Shown: positions 47,114-59,637 of the stretch, in pieces
How positions within the stretch are numbered: the first letter of the stretch is position 1
How the letters are laid out: each line of letters starts with the position of its first letter
Assembly (NCBI GenBank): GCA_036873135.1
Contig: JAPTYO010000009.1
Location: 25,007,756 to 25,071,755 of the forward strand
From: Clarkia xantiana subsp. parviflora
Lineage: Eukaryota; Streptophyta; Magnoliopsida; Myrtales; Onagraceae
Direction: 5' to 3'
DNA: 64,000 nt
Program-made: the position numbers and the translations under genes
The notes under the pieces: model-generated
What the model saw: the letters and a program-made list of their open reading frames with translations, nothing else
What the model was told of the DNA's origin: nothing
Database searches by the model: none

Positions 47114-47467
47114 AGAAAATTCTCATAACTTTTAAGTTTCAAACGTCTCTTTTATTTTATTTTAATTTTTCTGATGGTATCCATATAATAACTTAATAGG
47201 ACGCTCCGAGTAAACAAACCACTGTCCGTAAGAAGGGACGAATCTATGAATTGTGTCCGGCGGAATATGTAAGAATTAAACTATGAACAAATAATTTATG
47301 TAAAAAACATAGAAGGTGTAAATTAAATATAAGATTAATTCAGAAAAATTACAATTTTAAGAAACAAAATTACACATTACAAAATATTTAATTGCCATTC
47401 GTCACTGACTGATAGGGTAAGGAAGTTAAAGACATCAAGCTTTTTCATAAGCTCGGTCTTTGTTTGG

Positions 47468-47557
47468 AATTGGACTGAAATTGTTTAATTATTTGTAACA
47501 TGATTTTAAATAAATTGGACTGAAATTGTTTAATTATTTGTAACATGATTTTAAAAG
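47468..47557 (+). repeat. Perfect 45-bp tandem duplication
   Basis: Units 47468-47512 and 47513-47557 (AATTGGACTGAAATTGTTTA onward) are identical as far as I can read. Confidence 0.85.
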
Positions 47558-47982
47558 TATTTATGATATTACTTACTCTTATGGTGGATCTGAATTGGTG
47601 CGAAAATTATTATAAGTATGGAACAAATATGTTATTATGTGACCTCTTGATGGGCCTGCACTGTGAGGAAAAAAAAAGAATCGGGTTATTTGACAAGAAA
47701 ATAAATTGATCTGATTTGAATCATAAAAAAAAGTTTTGAATCTATTCAAACTATTTTTATTTTCAAAAATTATAATAATTGAACCGAACTAGTTACCGTT
47801 TTAATTGGTTATAACTTACTACAGATGTAAACGAGTTGACAATCTATCAAACTCAATCCGTTAAAAATTATCGAGCTTAAGTTTAAACTCGGTTGAACTC
47901 AAATATTTGAAACTTGATCCCGACTCTCATCCGAGTGTGATTCATAAACTCGTTATATATCATAATAAGTTATTATTTCTCA

Positions 47983-48135
47983 ACTCGAGGTTGGTTGGAC
48001 CAATCGGTAAAGCGAGTTGCGTTCCCGTGGGTGATCCGATGTCGAAACCCGCCGGAGACGCTGCCTTGGGGAGGGCTTTAACCGTAACGCTTCCGGCCCG
48101 AAATTGAGAAAGCAATGTATTTATATTAAAAAAAA
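47983..48135 (+). mobile_element. tRNA-derived SINE with 14-bp TSD
   Basis: The 153-bp insertion is flanked by GTTATTATTTCTCA (47969-47982) and GTTACTATTTCTCA (48136-48149), 13 of 14 identical. It ends in a short poly(A). An A-box-like TTGGACCAATCGG (47995-48007) and a B-box-like ATGTCGAAACCC (48039-48050) indicate a pol III promoter of tRNA origin. It does not fold as a tRNA. Confidence 0.85.
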
Positions 48136-48345
48136 GTTACTATTTCTCATGACTACAAAAATCAAGTTCAACTCGAACTTGATTAACTTTTATATATTAT
48201 ATAAAACTCATTTTCAAGTCGAGTATTATCAAATTCGAACTCAATCTAACATACCAAAAAATCATACTCGAAAATTTTTGAATCTTATTCAAATTTTGAC
48301 CAATTCCAAGTTTTTTTTTTTTTGTAATTCAATTCCTAGTAGTTT

Positions 48346-50369
48346 AGAGTATGATGATCGAGAATGGGAAACCCTCCCTTGAGGGTTCTCTCTCAACTCC
48401 ACCCCCTTCATCCCCATTTCATCTATTACCTCCGTTTCTCCCTTCCAAATCGCTACCCCAATTTCAACCCTTTTACAATTACCCCATTAACGCCTTGGTC
48501 TGCATCTGAGTTGCTCCTCCATCGGTCGAACTCTTGCTCATATCAAGTATTTACTTTTTTGCACCATGAAGCTTCACCGCTCACTGCTAGTGGTATAACT
48601 GAAACCCGACCTCCATCGGAATTTGCTGGACGGGGATAGGAACACCAGGTATCGGTACAGGGATTCGAAATAGTTCTGGTATCTTTTTCCTCGGACGCTC
48701 GCGGCCGGGCCTCCTTGCCAGACGCCACCGATTCAGTCTCGAGTCGGAACCTGTACCTCACTATGGAGCAATCGCCCCATCATCACCAGTCATCCAGGGG
48801 CGTTGCCGCCGACTCTCCGGCCTCCGTCACCTCGAGTTATACTCGACCCAGCACCAACTGAACAACGATGCCGCTTCGGGTTCTGCTAAGAGATACAATC
48901 GTCTAGGAGATGCACTCAAACGATTTAGTTCGTCTTTCCTCCTCACGGCGCCTCTATTTTATCTTCCCCCACGCCGTCGTTCCAATTCTTTTCGGCCAAT
49001 ACGGCATGGGGTACTCCTCAACAATCGCCCACCATCCACAAATTTTGATGAGTTTCTTAACCGACAAACCCCTTCTCCATCACACTCCGGCACCGGGTTT
49101 CCAAAATACCACGATCGTTGTCTTCTCCTTCTGCTCGTCTTATCTTCCGAATTGGACTATCTTCATTGTCATCATAGTCCGCGAGTTTGTCCACCACCGT
49201 GCCAGAATTCGGTGACGGTGTCTAACGTTGCCTTACCGTCGGTGAATCTGACTAAACAATCTGTAAACAACCCGGTGCCGATGGTGACAGCTGCTGATGA
49301 GTCACCTACTCCCTCACGCAGAATAAAGATGGTGACAGCTAAGTATAAGCCACAACCTTACCTTACACAATGGGTTTGTATTTTATTCTTAGGCTTTTTA
49401 ATTATGGTGGGCCTAGGTCCTTATAGGCAATCTTATTTGTTGATTTATTTCAACACTGCTGGACTTGATTTGGGTTTTGGGACAACTTTCTCCTTGTCAT
49501 TTCTCACATCCACCAAGGAGGTCGTTTGGTCGACAGTTCGGGGAAACTATTTTGGGACGACTGTGTACACCGGTTCAAACTCAGACGACGTTTTTTAGTG
49601 GAGGTTTTTTCTCCACCTCGCTACCATATTCCTCTTCAGGTTGGTAATGAAGATAAACACATACACCTATCCTTTTTTCACACGAGTGGTCGCATGCTTC
49701 ACTGCCCTTTTTTGATCATTGTTTTGGTTTTAATCGGCCATTGTTCTTGTCGACTACTTCTCCTTAGAGAGAAGCAGAGTTATCCTCTGGCACCCTATTC
49801 TTGTGCTAGTCCTTTTAGGATGTTCCGCGAAAAGATTTGCACCGGTGGACTGGGTTTATACCCAGGCTACCTCGGAGGACTCTCTACCATACTCCCCCTA
49901 TGCATGCGACATTTTACTTGTGTGTTGATAGGACTGGTGGTATTACTGTTTGTTTAAGTTCCCACACTGGTTGCAACACAACCGCAACATCTGTTTCTTC
50001 TGATATCGTTAATAATGTCTTGACTTGGGTGGAAGTTACTGCTTGTCTGGCATGACTGCTGTTAGCTCGATTATTTCTGATCGTTTTGCTGAATCAGCTG
50101 ACGTCGTCCTCTACAACATTTATTCCTTCCTTGCTTGGTGTTGTCACATTTACTTTGTCTCCTTTGTTGTTTCTGATTGTGCTTCTTTTCTGTAAGTTGC
50201 TACAGTCTTGTATTATTCAGTACTTTAGCTTGTGCTATACGGCAATGACTATTCTTGTTACGAAAACTTGGTTATGCCCATGTATTCCGATGTCGTTGCT
50301 CTATCTGTATTTTCTTTTGTTTGTTTGTGCAGTTTGTTTTTAATAAATTCATCTTCACCAAAAAAAAAA
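48346..50369 (+). mobile_element. Non-LTR retroposon (non-autonomous LINE or retrotranscript)
   Basis: TCCTAGTAGTTT (48334-48345) and TCCAAGTAGTTT (50370-50381) flank it (11 of 12), and it ends in a poly(A) run of 11 preceded by AATAAATTCATC, so it was made by target-primed reverse transcription. Its 2.0 kb is more GC-rich than the flanks. Several short frames occur (48364-48639, 48910-49215, 49152-49598, 49526-49957) in different phases. I see no endonuclease or reverse-transcriptase motif. The source may be a LINE derivative or a host transcript; no protein identity is offered. Confidence 0.7.
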
Positions 50370-50552
50370 TCCAAGTAGTTTGACTCAATTATATTTCTAA
50401 ATATTCATATGCAAACTATTTTTTCTTATGAAAAAAAAAATATTCCAGCTTTACCTCTAAAAACGGTTCTACATACAAAACGGTTCGTGCCGAATCAATT
50501 TTATGTCCAGTTCTGAACGGTCAAACCTAAATTTTTACACTATAAGATCAAT

Positions 50553-51442
50553 TTCAGTGATAGTGCTTACTTCCTAATAATTTTATGTTGTAAATTTATC
50601 ACTTTAAAAGTTCTCAATTCCTAGTGTCATTTATTGTTAATTCCTACTAATATTAAATAAGAACTTGTATTTCCAATGAGAGTGCTTTTTTACAAAATAT
50701 AAGTTCCTAGTTTCAATTTTTGCCACTGAAAGCTAGTAGGCGTGATTATAATTACAAATATTAATGTTTTGTCATTATCAAGTGAATAGTGAAGTGAGAC
50801 AGTGACTACTAAGTAGGAACTCCTACGTTATTGGTTATGTCGGTACCAACTTTTTAATATTTTTTAATTCAATTGATTTGCTTCTCTTTTTGAATTGAAT
50901 GTATGTATATTCTGCTACGCTAAGTCAGATAATAATATGAGCCGTAATCGATCATTCTAATATTAAGTAACTTAAATAATGACACGAACCAAAATTACCA
51001 CTTTTTAACTTCGGATCAATTTCAGAATTTACAGATCTAATTTGTTTATATTTTCTAATGTTGAAAAACCGTCAATTCTAAATTTTGAAATAGTATAAAA
51101 TTTCATATTATTAAGTATGAAAAAATATTATATTATTTTAATACATATATATTTCGATACAATTTCTTATTATATTATATTATTATATGAAAGAAATATA
51201 TATTTTTTATGATAATCTGTTAATAAAATTTTACTTTTAAGATGATATATGATATATTTGTGATTTACGTATATTGAAAATCATTCGTAATATATATATA
51301 TATGTTAATTTTTATTTTAGTTGGCAATTTTAATATATTGTTGACAATAATGTTACATTATTAAAATTATTATTTAAAAAAAATTACGTGTTCATTTATA
51401 TATTATATTTGTCATTTTTTAAATACCAAAAGTATCATAATT

Positions 51443-51478
<36 letters not shown>

Positions 51479-51948
51479 TATTTGTCATCTTTTAAATACC
51501 AAAAGTATCATAATTTAAATATATATATATATATATAGTGCATAAATAATTGAATTATTACCCTGACGACGTTGAGTTTCGAATTTCAGAATAACAATGC
51601 ACGTTGGTCAAAGTTGGATCCAAATATTTGATCTAAAATTGACAAATTTTGACGAATTTGTAAAAATGAAAAATTTCATTAAAAACCCAATTAAATTTTT
51701 ATGATTTTGTATATATATATTTTCAAAATATGAATATTTAATTTATATAATGTTTTAAAATATAAAAATAATATTGTGAGTATAAAATTATTTGGATCAC
51801 AATATTAAAGTGAAACTTAGTTTACACCATTAGAGAGCATTCAGTTTTACTATGAAATTACTCTATAGTTCTAATCCAATAAGTTGATATTAACATGACA
51901 ACCGAGGTGAAAGAATTAGACACTCGTCATTGGCAATTGGAAGTGCAC
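50553..51948. mobile_element. Large TIR element, family D copy 1
   Basis: Starts near GATAGTGCTTACTTCCTAAT and ends near TCATTGGCAATTGGAAGTGC. It shares most of its length with the left part and right end of 51975-54533 (for example CCTAGTGTCATTTA, TTGCCA, GTGAATAGTGAAGTG, TTACGTATATT). It carries no transposase. Ends are worn and no duplication was found. Confidence 0.5.
51430..51540 (+). repeat. (TA)n microsatellite with duplicated flank
   Basis: TTATATTTGTCAT[TC]TTTTAAA plus ACCAAAAGTATCATAATTTAA is present twice, each followed by a TA run (51448-51472, 51517-51536). Confidence 0.8.
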
Positions 51949-52230
51949 TAGCCTAAACCTCCCTCGTCTACATTAGAGCACTTTCAATAGTAATGCCTAA
52001 TGCCTAGTTCCATGTTGTAAATTATTATTGTAAAAAGTGCCTAGTGTCATTTACTGGTGGTCCCTACTGGTAATGATTAAATAGTCACTTGCATTTCCAA
52101 TAGGAGTGCTTTGTTCCAAAATGGGAGTGAGTTCCAATTTTTGCCATTAGGCGCCACTAGGCGTGACTAGTATTACTAATATTACTGTTTTGCCATTATT
52201 GAGTGAATAGTGAAGTGGGACAGTGCCTAC

Positions 52231-52861
52231 TAGGGATGGCAACAGGGCGGGTCGGGGCGGGTTTTCGCAGCCCCGGACCCGCCCCGCGGGTCGGCCTGGC
52301 TGACCCGGCCCCGGCCAAATGGACCTTCCGGTGCGGGTCGGGTCGGGTCAACAATCCCGCGGGTCGACCCGCGGGGCCCCGACCCGCCCCGTCATGTGAA
52401 CAATTTTTTTTTTTTTTTTTTTTTTTCACTTTTCAATATTAAATACATTTTTTTTTTGTCAAAATATTATATTATATATAAATTCAAAACATAAATCTAA
52501 CACCAATCAAATATAAACAACAAACACATCAAATTCATTACAAATACAAATCCAAACACCAAATTAACAAAACCTAATAATCTTAATATACATCTATTTG
52601 TAATTTGGTCCATGTTATTTATATATGTACTATATTAACCATATTGTTTAGTAAATGTTAGATCATATTAACATAAAAAAAATTAAAAAAATATATATTA
52701 TATATATATGCATTTCGGGGCGGGTCTACAGGGCCCCGGGTCTCTAAACCCGAACCCGCCCGACCCGCCCCGGACCCGACCCGTGACCCGCGGGTCGGCG
52801 GGTCAAAACCGGGTCGGAGCTCCGTGGGTCAGCGGGGTCCCGAGACCCGTTGCCATCCCTA
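52231..52861. mobile_element. hAT MITE, family B copy 2
   Basis: Ends TAGGGATGGCAACAGGGC and (inverted) CCCGTTGCCATCCCTA. Flanks GTGCCTAC (52223-52230) and GTGCCTAT (52862-52869) agree at 7 of 8. Dense GGGTCGGG/GACCCGCC arms surround an AT-rich centre homologous (inverted) to 26480-26750. The frames here are arm-derived. Confidence 0.88.
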
Positions 52862-53682
52862 GTGCCTATTAGTAGGAACTCCCAAGTTACTGTTCATGTC
52901 GGTGCCAACTTTTTTAATATTATTTATTCGATTGTTTTGCTTATCTCTTTGATTGTATATATATATTATGTTACGCTAAGTCAGATAGACAAGAGCCGTA
53001 ATTAGCCATTTTGAATATTATGTAACATAAATAATGGCACGAACCAAAATTACTACTTTAACTTTGAATCAATTTCAGAATTGAAAAATTTTGAATAACC
53101 GTTAATTCTAAATTTTGAATAACCGTTAATTCTAAATTTTGAAATAGTATAACATTTCATATTATTAAATATGAAAAATAATTTACTAAAAAATATTATA
53201 TTATTTTAATGCATATATATTTTTATATAATTTACGTATTATATTATATTATTATATGAAAGAAATATATTTTTTACGATAAATTATTATATAAATTATA
53301 CTTTTAGAATGAAGTATAATATATTTTTAATTTACATATATTGGAAATCATTAGCAAAAACACATGATTAATACAATAGATAATTCAAGTATTGTATACG
53401 TCATTAGACCGATCTATCGATTTACTAATATGATCTCATGGATGTACATAAACGTGAATCTGTTGATGATGTTGAATTAAGATATGTTAATCAACGTATA
53501 ACATATATACACGGATTATTGTGAAATAATAGATTCAATGAATTTGATTGATCACTATTATTATATCAACAATTAAACTTATCAATCATTATGCATGTCG
53601 CATGGGGACTGCACATAATAGAAATTTACCTTAGTCAAGTAACGTATAATTATTGCAATGAATTGACAATAGAGAACTATGG

Positions 53683-53850
53683 ATAGGCACGAACCGGTCC
53701 TGCTCGAACTGGTTCCGAACCGGAATGGAACTAGTTAAAATAGTATGGTCCGGTCTGGACTGAATTTGAAATTAGCACTAAAAATCTGGACCGATTTTGG
53801 ACTGGAACTGTAAAAACAGTCTGGTTCGGTTCTAAATTGGTTCGACAAAA
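53683..53850. mobile_element. CCGAACCGG-rich transposon scrap
   Basis: GGCACGAACCGGTCCTGC, GGTCCGGTCTGGAC and GGTTCGGTTC resemble subterminal arms of hAT MITEs in this window (9885, 54703, 55703). Only part of one element is visible. Confidence 0.4.
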
Positions 53851-54287
53851 CAATATGACAACTTTAATTTATTGTTTTTATATTTTTTGTAATGTAACTT
53901 TTAAATTATTGCAATCATTATTTAAAAAAAATTACGTTCTTATTTTTATGTTATATTCATATTGTTTTTATCATTTTTAATTACCAAAAGAATCGTTATT
54001 TAAAAAATAAAATTATAGTACGTAAATAATAGAACTATTACCCTAAAGACGCAGAGTTTCGAATTTCAGAATAACAACATACGTCGGTCGAAAGTGGAAC
54101 CCAGATATTTGATTCACAATTGATAAACTTTGACTAACTCATAAAAATGTACATTTTTATTATAAAAAAAATCATTTACATTTTATGATTTTGTATATAT
54201 TTTCCCCATTTTTTAATTAAAACAGTCTAACAGTTAAATCTCATTATTTATTCATGTCCGTATTTTTAAAAGATATGAATATATAAT

Positions 54288-54352
54288 TTATATATAATGA
54301 TATATAATTTATATATAATGATATATAATGACATTTAATTTATATATAATGC
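54288..54352 (+). repeat. AT-rich short tandem repeats
   Basis: ATATAATTTATATATAATG is repeated about three times with small changes. Confidence 0.8.
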
Positions 54353-54702
54353 AAAAATTATATTTTAGTTATGAAATTATGTGGGTCCCAATATAGAAGT
54401 GGAACTTGGCTTCCACTAAATAGTTCCAATTTTACAGTGTCATTTACTGTAGCAGGTACGGTAGCAGTGCCACTTTGATGAGTTGACAGTGATGTGGCTG
54501 CTGATGTGAAGGAACTAGACACTTACTATTGGGAGTGCTCACTTTGCAGAGCCTGCAGCTTTGCAGCGCCATGTCTCATCTTCAACCGCGCAATGCTCTC
54601 ATTAATACTTTAATAGTAGTTCAGAATTTAATTATTTTTTAAATTTCAAAATTTAATTGTTGCGTGTATAATGCATTTCTATATTTAAACTAGACTTCAC
54701 TC

Positions 54703-55122
54703 AGTGTTATCAGAACCGAACCGGACAGGGTTCAAACTGGAACCGGTGCCTCCAACGGTCCGGTTCAAGCAAATCCGGAGAATGTAAACGAACCCGGTTT
54801 GATGAACGATTTTTTAGCGAACCGGCCGATTTTGGGCAGATCGGCCGGTCCTCCGGTCCACCAGTTCGGTGAGCAATACAGAAAAAAAAAAAAAAACTTA
54901 GAATCGATAGAAACCTGGGAAGGAATGGAGGGGAGGAGAGGAGAGGAAAGGAAAGAAGGCGGGGGAAATAAATATTTCGGATATAATAGAAATTATTAAA
55001 TGATGAACAACTTCAGTTTTTGTATAACTACTGCCACATACCTCGGCCCTGAGTTTAATTGAATCCAAGTAGAGGAGAGAGAAGAGAACGGGGGAAAGGG
55101 GAGGAGACGTGAGGAGGGTTTT

Positions 55123-55170
<48 letters not shown>

Positions 55171-55412
55171 CCGGTGAGGGGATCCGTGAAGAAGAAGACT
55201 TCTGGTTCTGGGCGAGGGAAGTTTCTGTAGAGAAGAAGACTTCTAGTATTTAATGATGAAGACTCTGTGAAGAAAGGGATCCCGTGAAGAAGAAGACTTC
55301 TGGTTCTGGGCGAGGGAAGTTTCTGGAAAAGCGGTCGAACCGGATCGAACCGCTCGAATGGGAACCGAACACCTCTCTGGTTCGGTGTCCGGTCCGGTTC
55401 TGATAACATTGC
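54703..55412. mobile_element. hAT MITE, family E (8-bp TSD CTTCACTC)
   Basis: Exact 8-bp duplication CTTCACTC (54695-54702, 55413-55420). Ends AGTGTTATCAGAACCGAACC and (inverted) GGTCCGGTTCTGATAACA. Interior carries a (GA)n run (55124-55164) and a direct repeat of about 43 bp (55185 and 55283). The long minus-strand frame across it is Leu/Ser-rich from the GA run and not a gene. Confidence 0.87.
55124..55164 (+). repeat. (GA)n microsatellite
   Basis: About 20 GA units inside the family E MITE. Confidence 0.95.
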
Positions 55413-55702
55413 CTTCACTCTATAATTTCTCCAGTTACTTTCACCGGACACAAGCAACTCAACCATCTCTTCAACTTTTTTTTTTTTTAATAACAAGAAC
55501 TACAATACATTAATATCTCTTCAACATATTCAAGGATATCTTTCCTTTTATGGTTTCCGACAACCTTCGTCATCAAGAAAGCAGTATAAGTAGTATGCTT
55601 ACTTTACACTTAGACTAGTGTTCACTCACACTAAGTCAGCTCGTAAAATCAAGTACAATGCTGACCATATTTTATTTATTATTATAGAATCTATCTAAAA
55701 CT

Positions 55703-56245
55703 TAGGGGTGAAACTGGACCGGTCGGACCGGTTTTTAGCTTGTTTCGTCGAGTACCTAAATTTCCGGTCTGGTTTTTTTTTCTTTAAAAAAATTCGACAA
55801 AAAAACCGTTTGAGTAAAAATAAACAGCCCATTAGAAGTTTGGTTTTTTCAGTTCGGTTTTCGATTTAAACCGAAAATCCAATATTAGAAATTACCATTA
55901 TACATTCTTGTCATTTTCATGGACTATATCAAATCAAAATGATAAATTAATTCAATTATTATAATTAAATAAATTATCAAATAAAACTAGAAAAAATAAT
56001 CTTCATAAGTGTCTCTTTTACAATTTATATTAACCTAATTTTAATTGTGTTAATTAATATCAACTAATATAACATCTATTGTATATATTTAATTAGCATA
56101 ACGGTCGGTTCGGTCCTCAAAGCTCAAAATTCGAACCGGACCGAAAATCCGAACTAGAGCAAAAAACTGACCAAAAACCAAACCGAATATTTCAAATTCG
56201 GTTTTCACCGAATTTTCGGACAACCGGATTTTGGTTTCACCCCAA
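55703..56245. mobile_element. hAT MITE, family A copy 2 (8-bp TSD)
   Basis: Exact duplication CTAAAACT (55695-55702, 56246-56253). Starts TAGGGGTGAAACTGGACC; ends TTTCACCCCAA, with the last bases of the repeat worn. Homologous to 9885-10463 (TTAAACCGAAAA, CGGTTTTTTC words, AT-rich centre). Confidence 0.88.
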
Positions 56246-56253
56246 CTAAAACT

Positions 56254-56646
56254 ATTATCTCATGATACTATTATTTGGGTTACCACATACATTTCTCTGG
56301 CTTTTTTTTCCAACAAAAAAACAAATTTTAAACAACCAAATATAAAAATAGCTCACTGTACACAACTAATTAATTTCAAATGTAGAAGCATGTCTTTACA
56401 TCAATTCTTGAAAAAAACCTTATTACTTTGTGGGCTGAGAATCTGATTCTCGGCGTGGCTGCATGCGCAGCTTTGCCCTCTGCCAAGCTAGTCACGCCGA
56501 GAATCTAATTCTCGGCATGACAGATGTTGGCACACTAATTAAATTTCTCAGCCGACCGTTGAAGTGCTTCTTTTGTATATATATATTGCCCGCCCGTAGT
56601 ATGTTATGTTATCGTAAGTTGAAGGAATTCTCTTAAATTTATGAAA
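56254..56646. other. Intergenic DNA with a palindromic hairpin
   Basis: No gene. Holds the repeated palindrome described at 56434-56521. Confidence 0.4.
56434..56521. repeat. Inverted repeat built of GAGAATCTGATTCTC palindromes
   Basis: GAGAATCTGATTCTCGGCGTG (56437-56457) pairs with CACGCCGAGAATCTAATTCTC (56493-56513). Each arm is itself a near-palindrome, so the DNA can form one 21-bp stem or two small hairpins. Confidence 0.75.
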
Positions 56647-59637
56647 ACTAGATACAAATCCCGCGCACCGCGCGGGTAAAACTTCAAAATAAAAAGCATC
56701 AAATTACAATAGAATAAAAAAGAATATATAATTTATAAGTGCATGAAATACGTACTTCAAAAAAATTGCATATAATTTAGAAAAAAGTTGTATTCTTAAT
56801 AGTTTTTTTTTCCAATATTCTTAATAGATTAAAGTTTAAAATTGTTATAACAGGATTATTTTTTCAATCATGATTAAAAAAATCAAGAAAGTAAGTTTAT
56901 TTAGAAATGTTAATAACCTTACTTATAGAATAATTATCCAACTGATATAACAAAAATAAGACTGATAGTTACACTGCAAATATTATCTTCATGAGGAATA
57001 TAAATAATAAGGATTAAAATTATATTTGTAAAATAAAACCTACAAATTATTTACTATGTAACAAAAAAAATCGTTATGCTATTAGTATACTATTATTATA
57101 CACAAACTTTGAAATTTATGTTATTATAATAAATTTACATTAAAAAACATACAAAACACCATAATATAACATTAAAGTTCATATCACACTACAACTAAAT
57201 ATTGAAATTTAAAACGTAATGCAGAATTAATCTATTTTAAAGAAATAGATACTAACATGTTGATTTTTGTTTTTCTCCATTTACCCTTTAGTGAAAGCAA
57301 CTTCAAGTTTCGCTTAAAAAAACAAAACATAAATTAATTACTATGGTTAGTGGCAAAAAAAATACTATTGTTAAAATGAGACTACTACTAATTAACATTT
57401 AAATTATCTTTTTGTAACTTATCTCTAAAATTATAAAATATATGTTATATTTAAATAAAACATTCAATTTTCATGTTTTTTTTCCATCTTTATTGTGGCA
57501 ACTGCCTCACAATCTAGCACCCCCTCTTAATCTTGGTAGTATGCTTAAATTCTGCAAAGATATGACCTTTTTTTCATTAATCTCGAGAAGATTGGCTATA
57601 ACAGTACCTATCAGTTATCACTGCATAACTTGCTTCGTGCCTTATAATAAAACACTTCTCATTACAAATCTATTGCCCATCAATTTTTACTTGTTAAAAA
57701 TACTTAATTAAGAAAGCATATTGTCGTTTCCAACGAAAAGAACTATACAACAAAAAATATACCTAGATGAAGAATGGTTATGAGCACTGAGTGTATTGAT
57801 GTGATTTCAACTTCACAAAAAGTAATTCAAAATTAAAAATACAAACTATAATAAAATATATCACAATAAATTTTAAACATATATAAGAGACATATATACG
57901 TGGATGAAACGTATAAGAAAACATTTTAAACATATGTTAAATTTACATTCTTATTAGAAAAAGCTTTCTTGTTGCCGGAGCATTCAATGACTCATTTAAG
58001 TAACTATCTTACAATATAATAATTTTGAGAAAAAAAATATTAGTGATTAAGAGGAGAAATATATATCTTATTTCTGCATATAATGAGAACATTTTAAATA
58101 AAAAAAATATACATTAGTGGTCAAATGCTTTATTATTATTATCTCTTGAATAACTTTTATAAATATTTCCATTAAGAAAAAAAAGTCTAATAAATATTTA
58201 TTTAAAAAAGACATATGTAAGTATAATAAGTATATATCAATTAATATTTGTAGCAAATTAGTATGACATAATATATAACTAACAAAAAAATCGCATTAAT
58301 TAAAAGGAAACCTCGCATGCTTTGGATTAACACATACACCACCGACGTATTCTCTATTGTAATGAGCCACTGCATCAAACCAGCAACTTTCTTTTCCCAA
58401 TCAACCCTATCAAGCAAAATGTGATATAGAGACACCAGACCTAGCTATGAACCTTAAATGAGAAAGCTTACTTTGAGAATAATTAGATACAAAAGGTAGT
58501 TCCACTAGCGAGATGCACATTCGCAAGGTAACAATCAGTGCAGTTCCTACCTATTATCTGAGACATTTGTTGTAAATCGAATGGTGACTGTCTTTTCTAA
58601 GTCGTGTCATATAATTAATTTTGAGAGTCGGTGAGCGCAATGGCATGCATTATCATCATGAGATAAAGTGCATTGTCTGAGCCAGCTAAATTGTAAAACA
58701 TTACATCGTCAAATTTTACACCAATTTGAAAAAACACATCTTTTAGTAGTTACGAATACAAACAAAAAAGCATCTGAAGCTTATTTGGGTTGAATGCATG
58801 ATACCTTGAAAGATAGATGTTTTGGTCATGGGATTGCACCTTACTCCACTTAGTCCGAGTAAACAACCTATCCTTAGAGTCTCTATTCCATTAATCTTTA
58901 AATAACTACCTTAACGGCTTAACATGGACAATCACACACCCCCTTAGTGCTTATATTTATGTCTACATAAAGATGGAGTCACCATACGCTACGCCGATTG
59001 AAGAGAACGCCATAGATTAACGGACTGCCACAGGTTAGTTACCGAAGCTCTAGTCTCTCACAGCTATAATCCTTACGCATGCTGTGTTTGAAAGTACATA
59101 TAATATCATCATCAATCAAGAGCACTAATATATAAGAAAAAAATATGCGTCGGCCGTCAGGATATTGGATCAAACCCTTAAATATAATGAGAGTAGGCGC
59201 AGTCGAAGAAACCCTAGGTAGTCTATTATAATATATATACGCCCATTAATCTTTTTGCAAATTTATCAACATTAACTTTAATTATGTTCCGTTTTTAGCT
59301 TCACAATATTATAGTTATTAATATTATGCATGTATATAATAATAATAACGTTTATATATATATATATATTGCTTACGTGTCGATCTGTGGTCTTCCGATG
59401 CCAAACTGTATAGACAATGAATTTAAAAGGAAACTTTCAATTAATTTGTTTCTTTAAATTGCGTAGAGACCAAAATAAGATATACAAATACTTCTTAATT
59501 TTGAATCAATCAATATTATGTATCTAAATTTAGAGAGCCCCTATTAAATTCCGATTAAATTAGGCAACACTGACTGGACAAACTGTCCACGTGTCAACCA
59601 GAGGGCTTCCGGTGTCGAATTAATATAATATAGTAGA
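56647..59637 (-). mobile_element. Complete non-autonomous Helitron
   Basis: On the minus strand it starts TCTACTATATTATATTAATT at 59637 and ends CTAGT at 56647. Eight bases before CTAGT is the hairpin CCCGCGC-ggt-GCGCGGG (56660-56676). The host bases on the two sides are A and T: Helitrons insert between A and T without duplication. This start, end and hairpin set is diagnostic. Length 2991 bp. No Rep/helicase gene was seen and no captured gene was identified with confidence, so it depends on an autonomous relative. Confidence 0.9.

Larger units (their letters stand above)
51975..54533. mobile_element. Large TIR element, family D copy 2
   Basis: Left end GAGCACTTTCAATAGTAATG and (inverted) right end TTACTATTGGGAGTGCTC, with AACTAGACAC / GCCTAGTTCC-type text beneath. 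Interior is AT-rich and non-coding. A hAT MITE (52231-52861) is nested in it, and CCGAACCGG-rich sequence at 53683-53850 looks like another inserted scrap. Confidence 0.6.

Noticed and set aside
49152..49598. Membrane-protein-like frame with FLGFLIMVGLG
   Set aside because: One of several short frames in different phases within a retroposon; no homologue recognised.
52196..52442. Pro/Arg/Gly-rich frames
   Set aside because: Repeat arms of the family B hAT MITE.
54996..55496. 166-residue minus-strand frame
   Set aside because: Carries a long Ser-Leu run from the (GA)n tract and spans the borders of a MITE.
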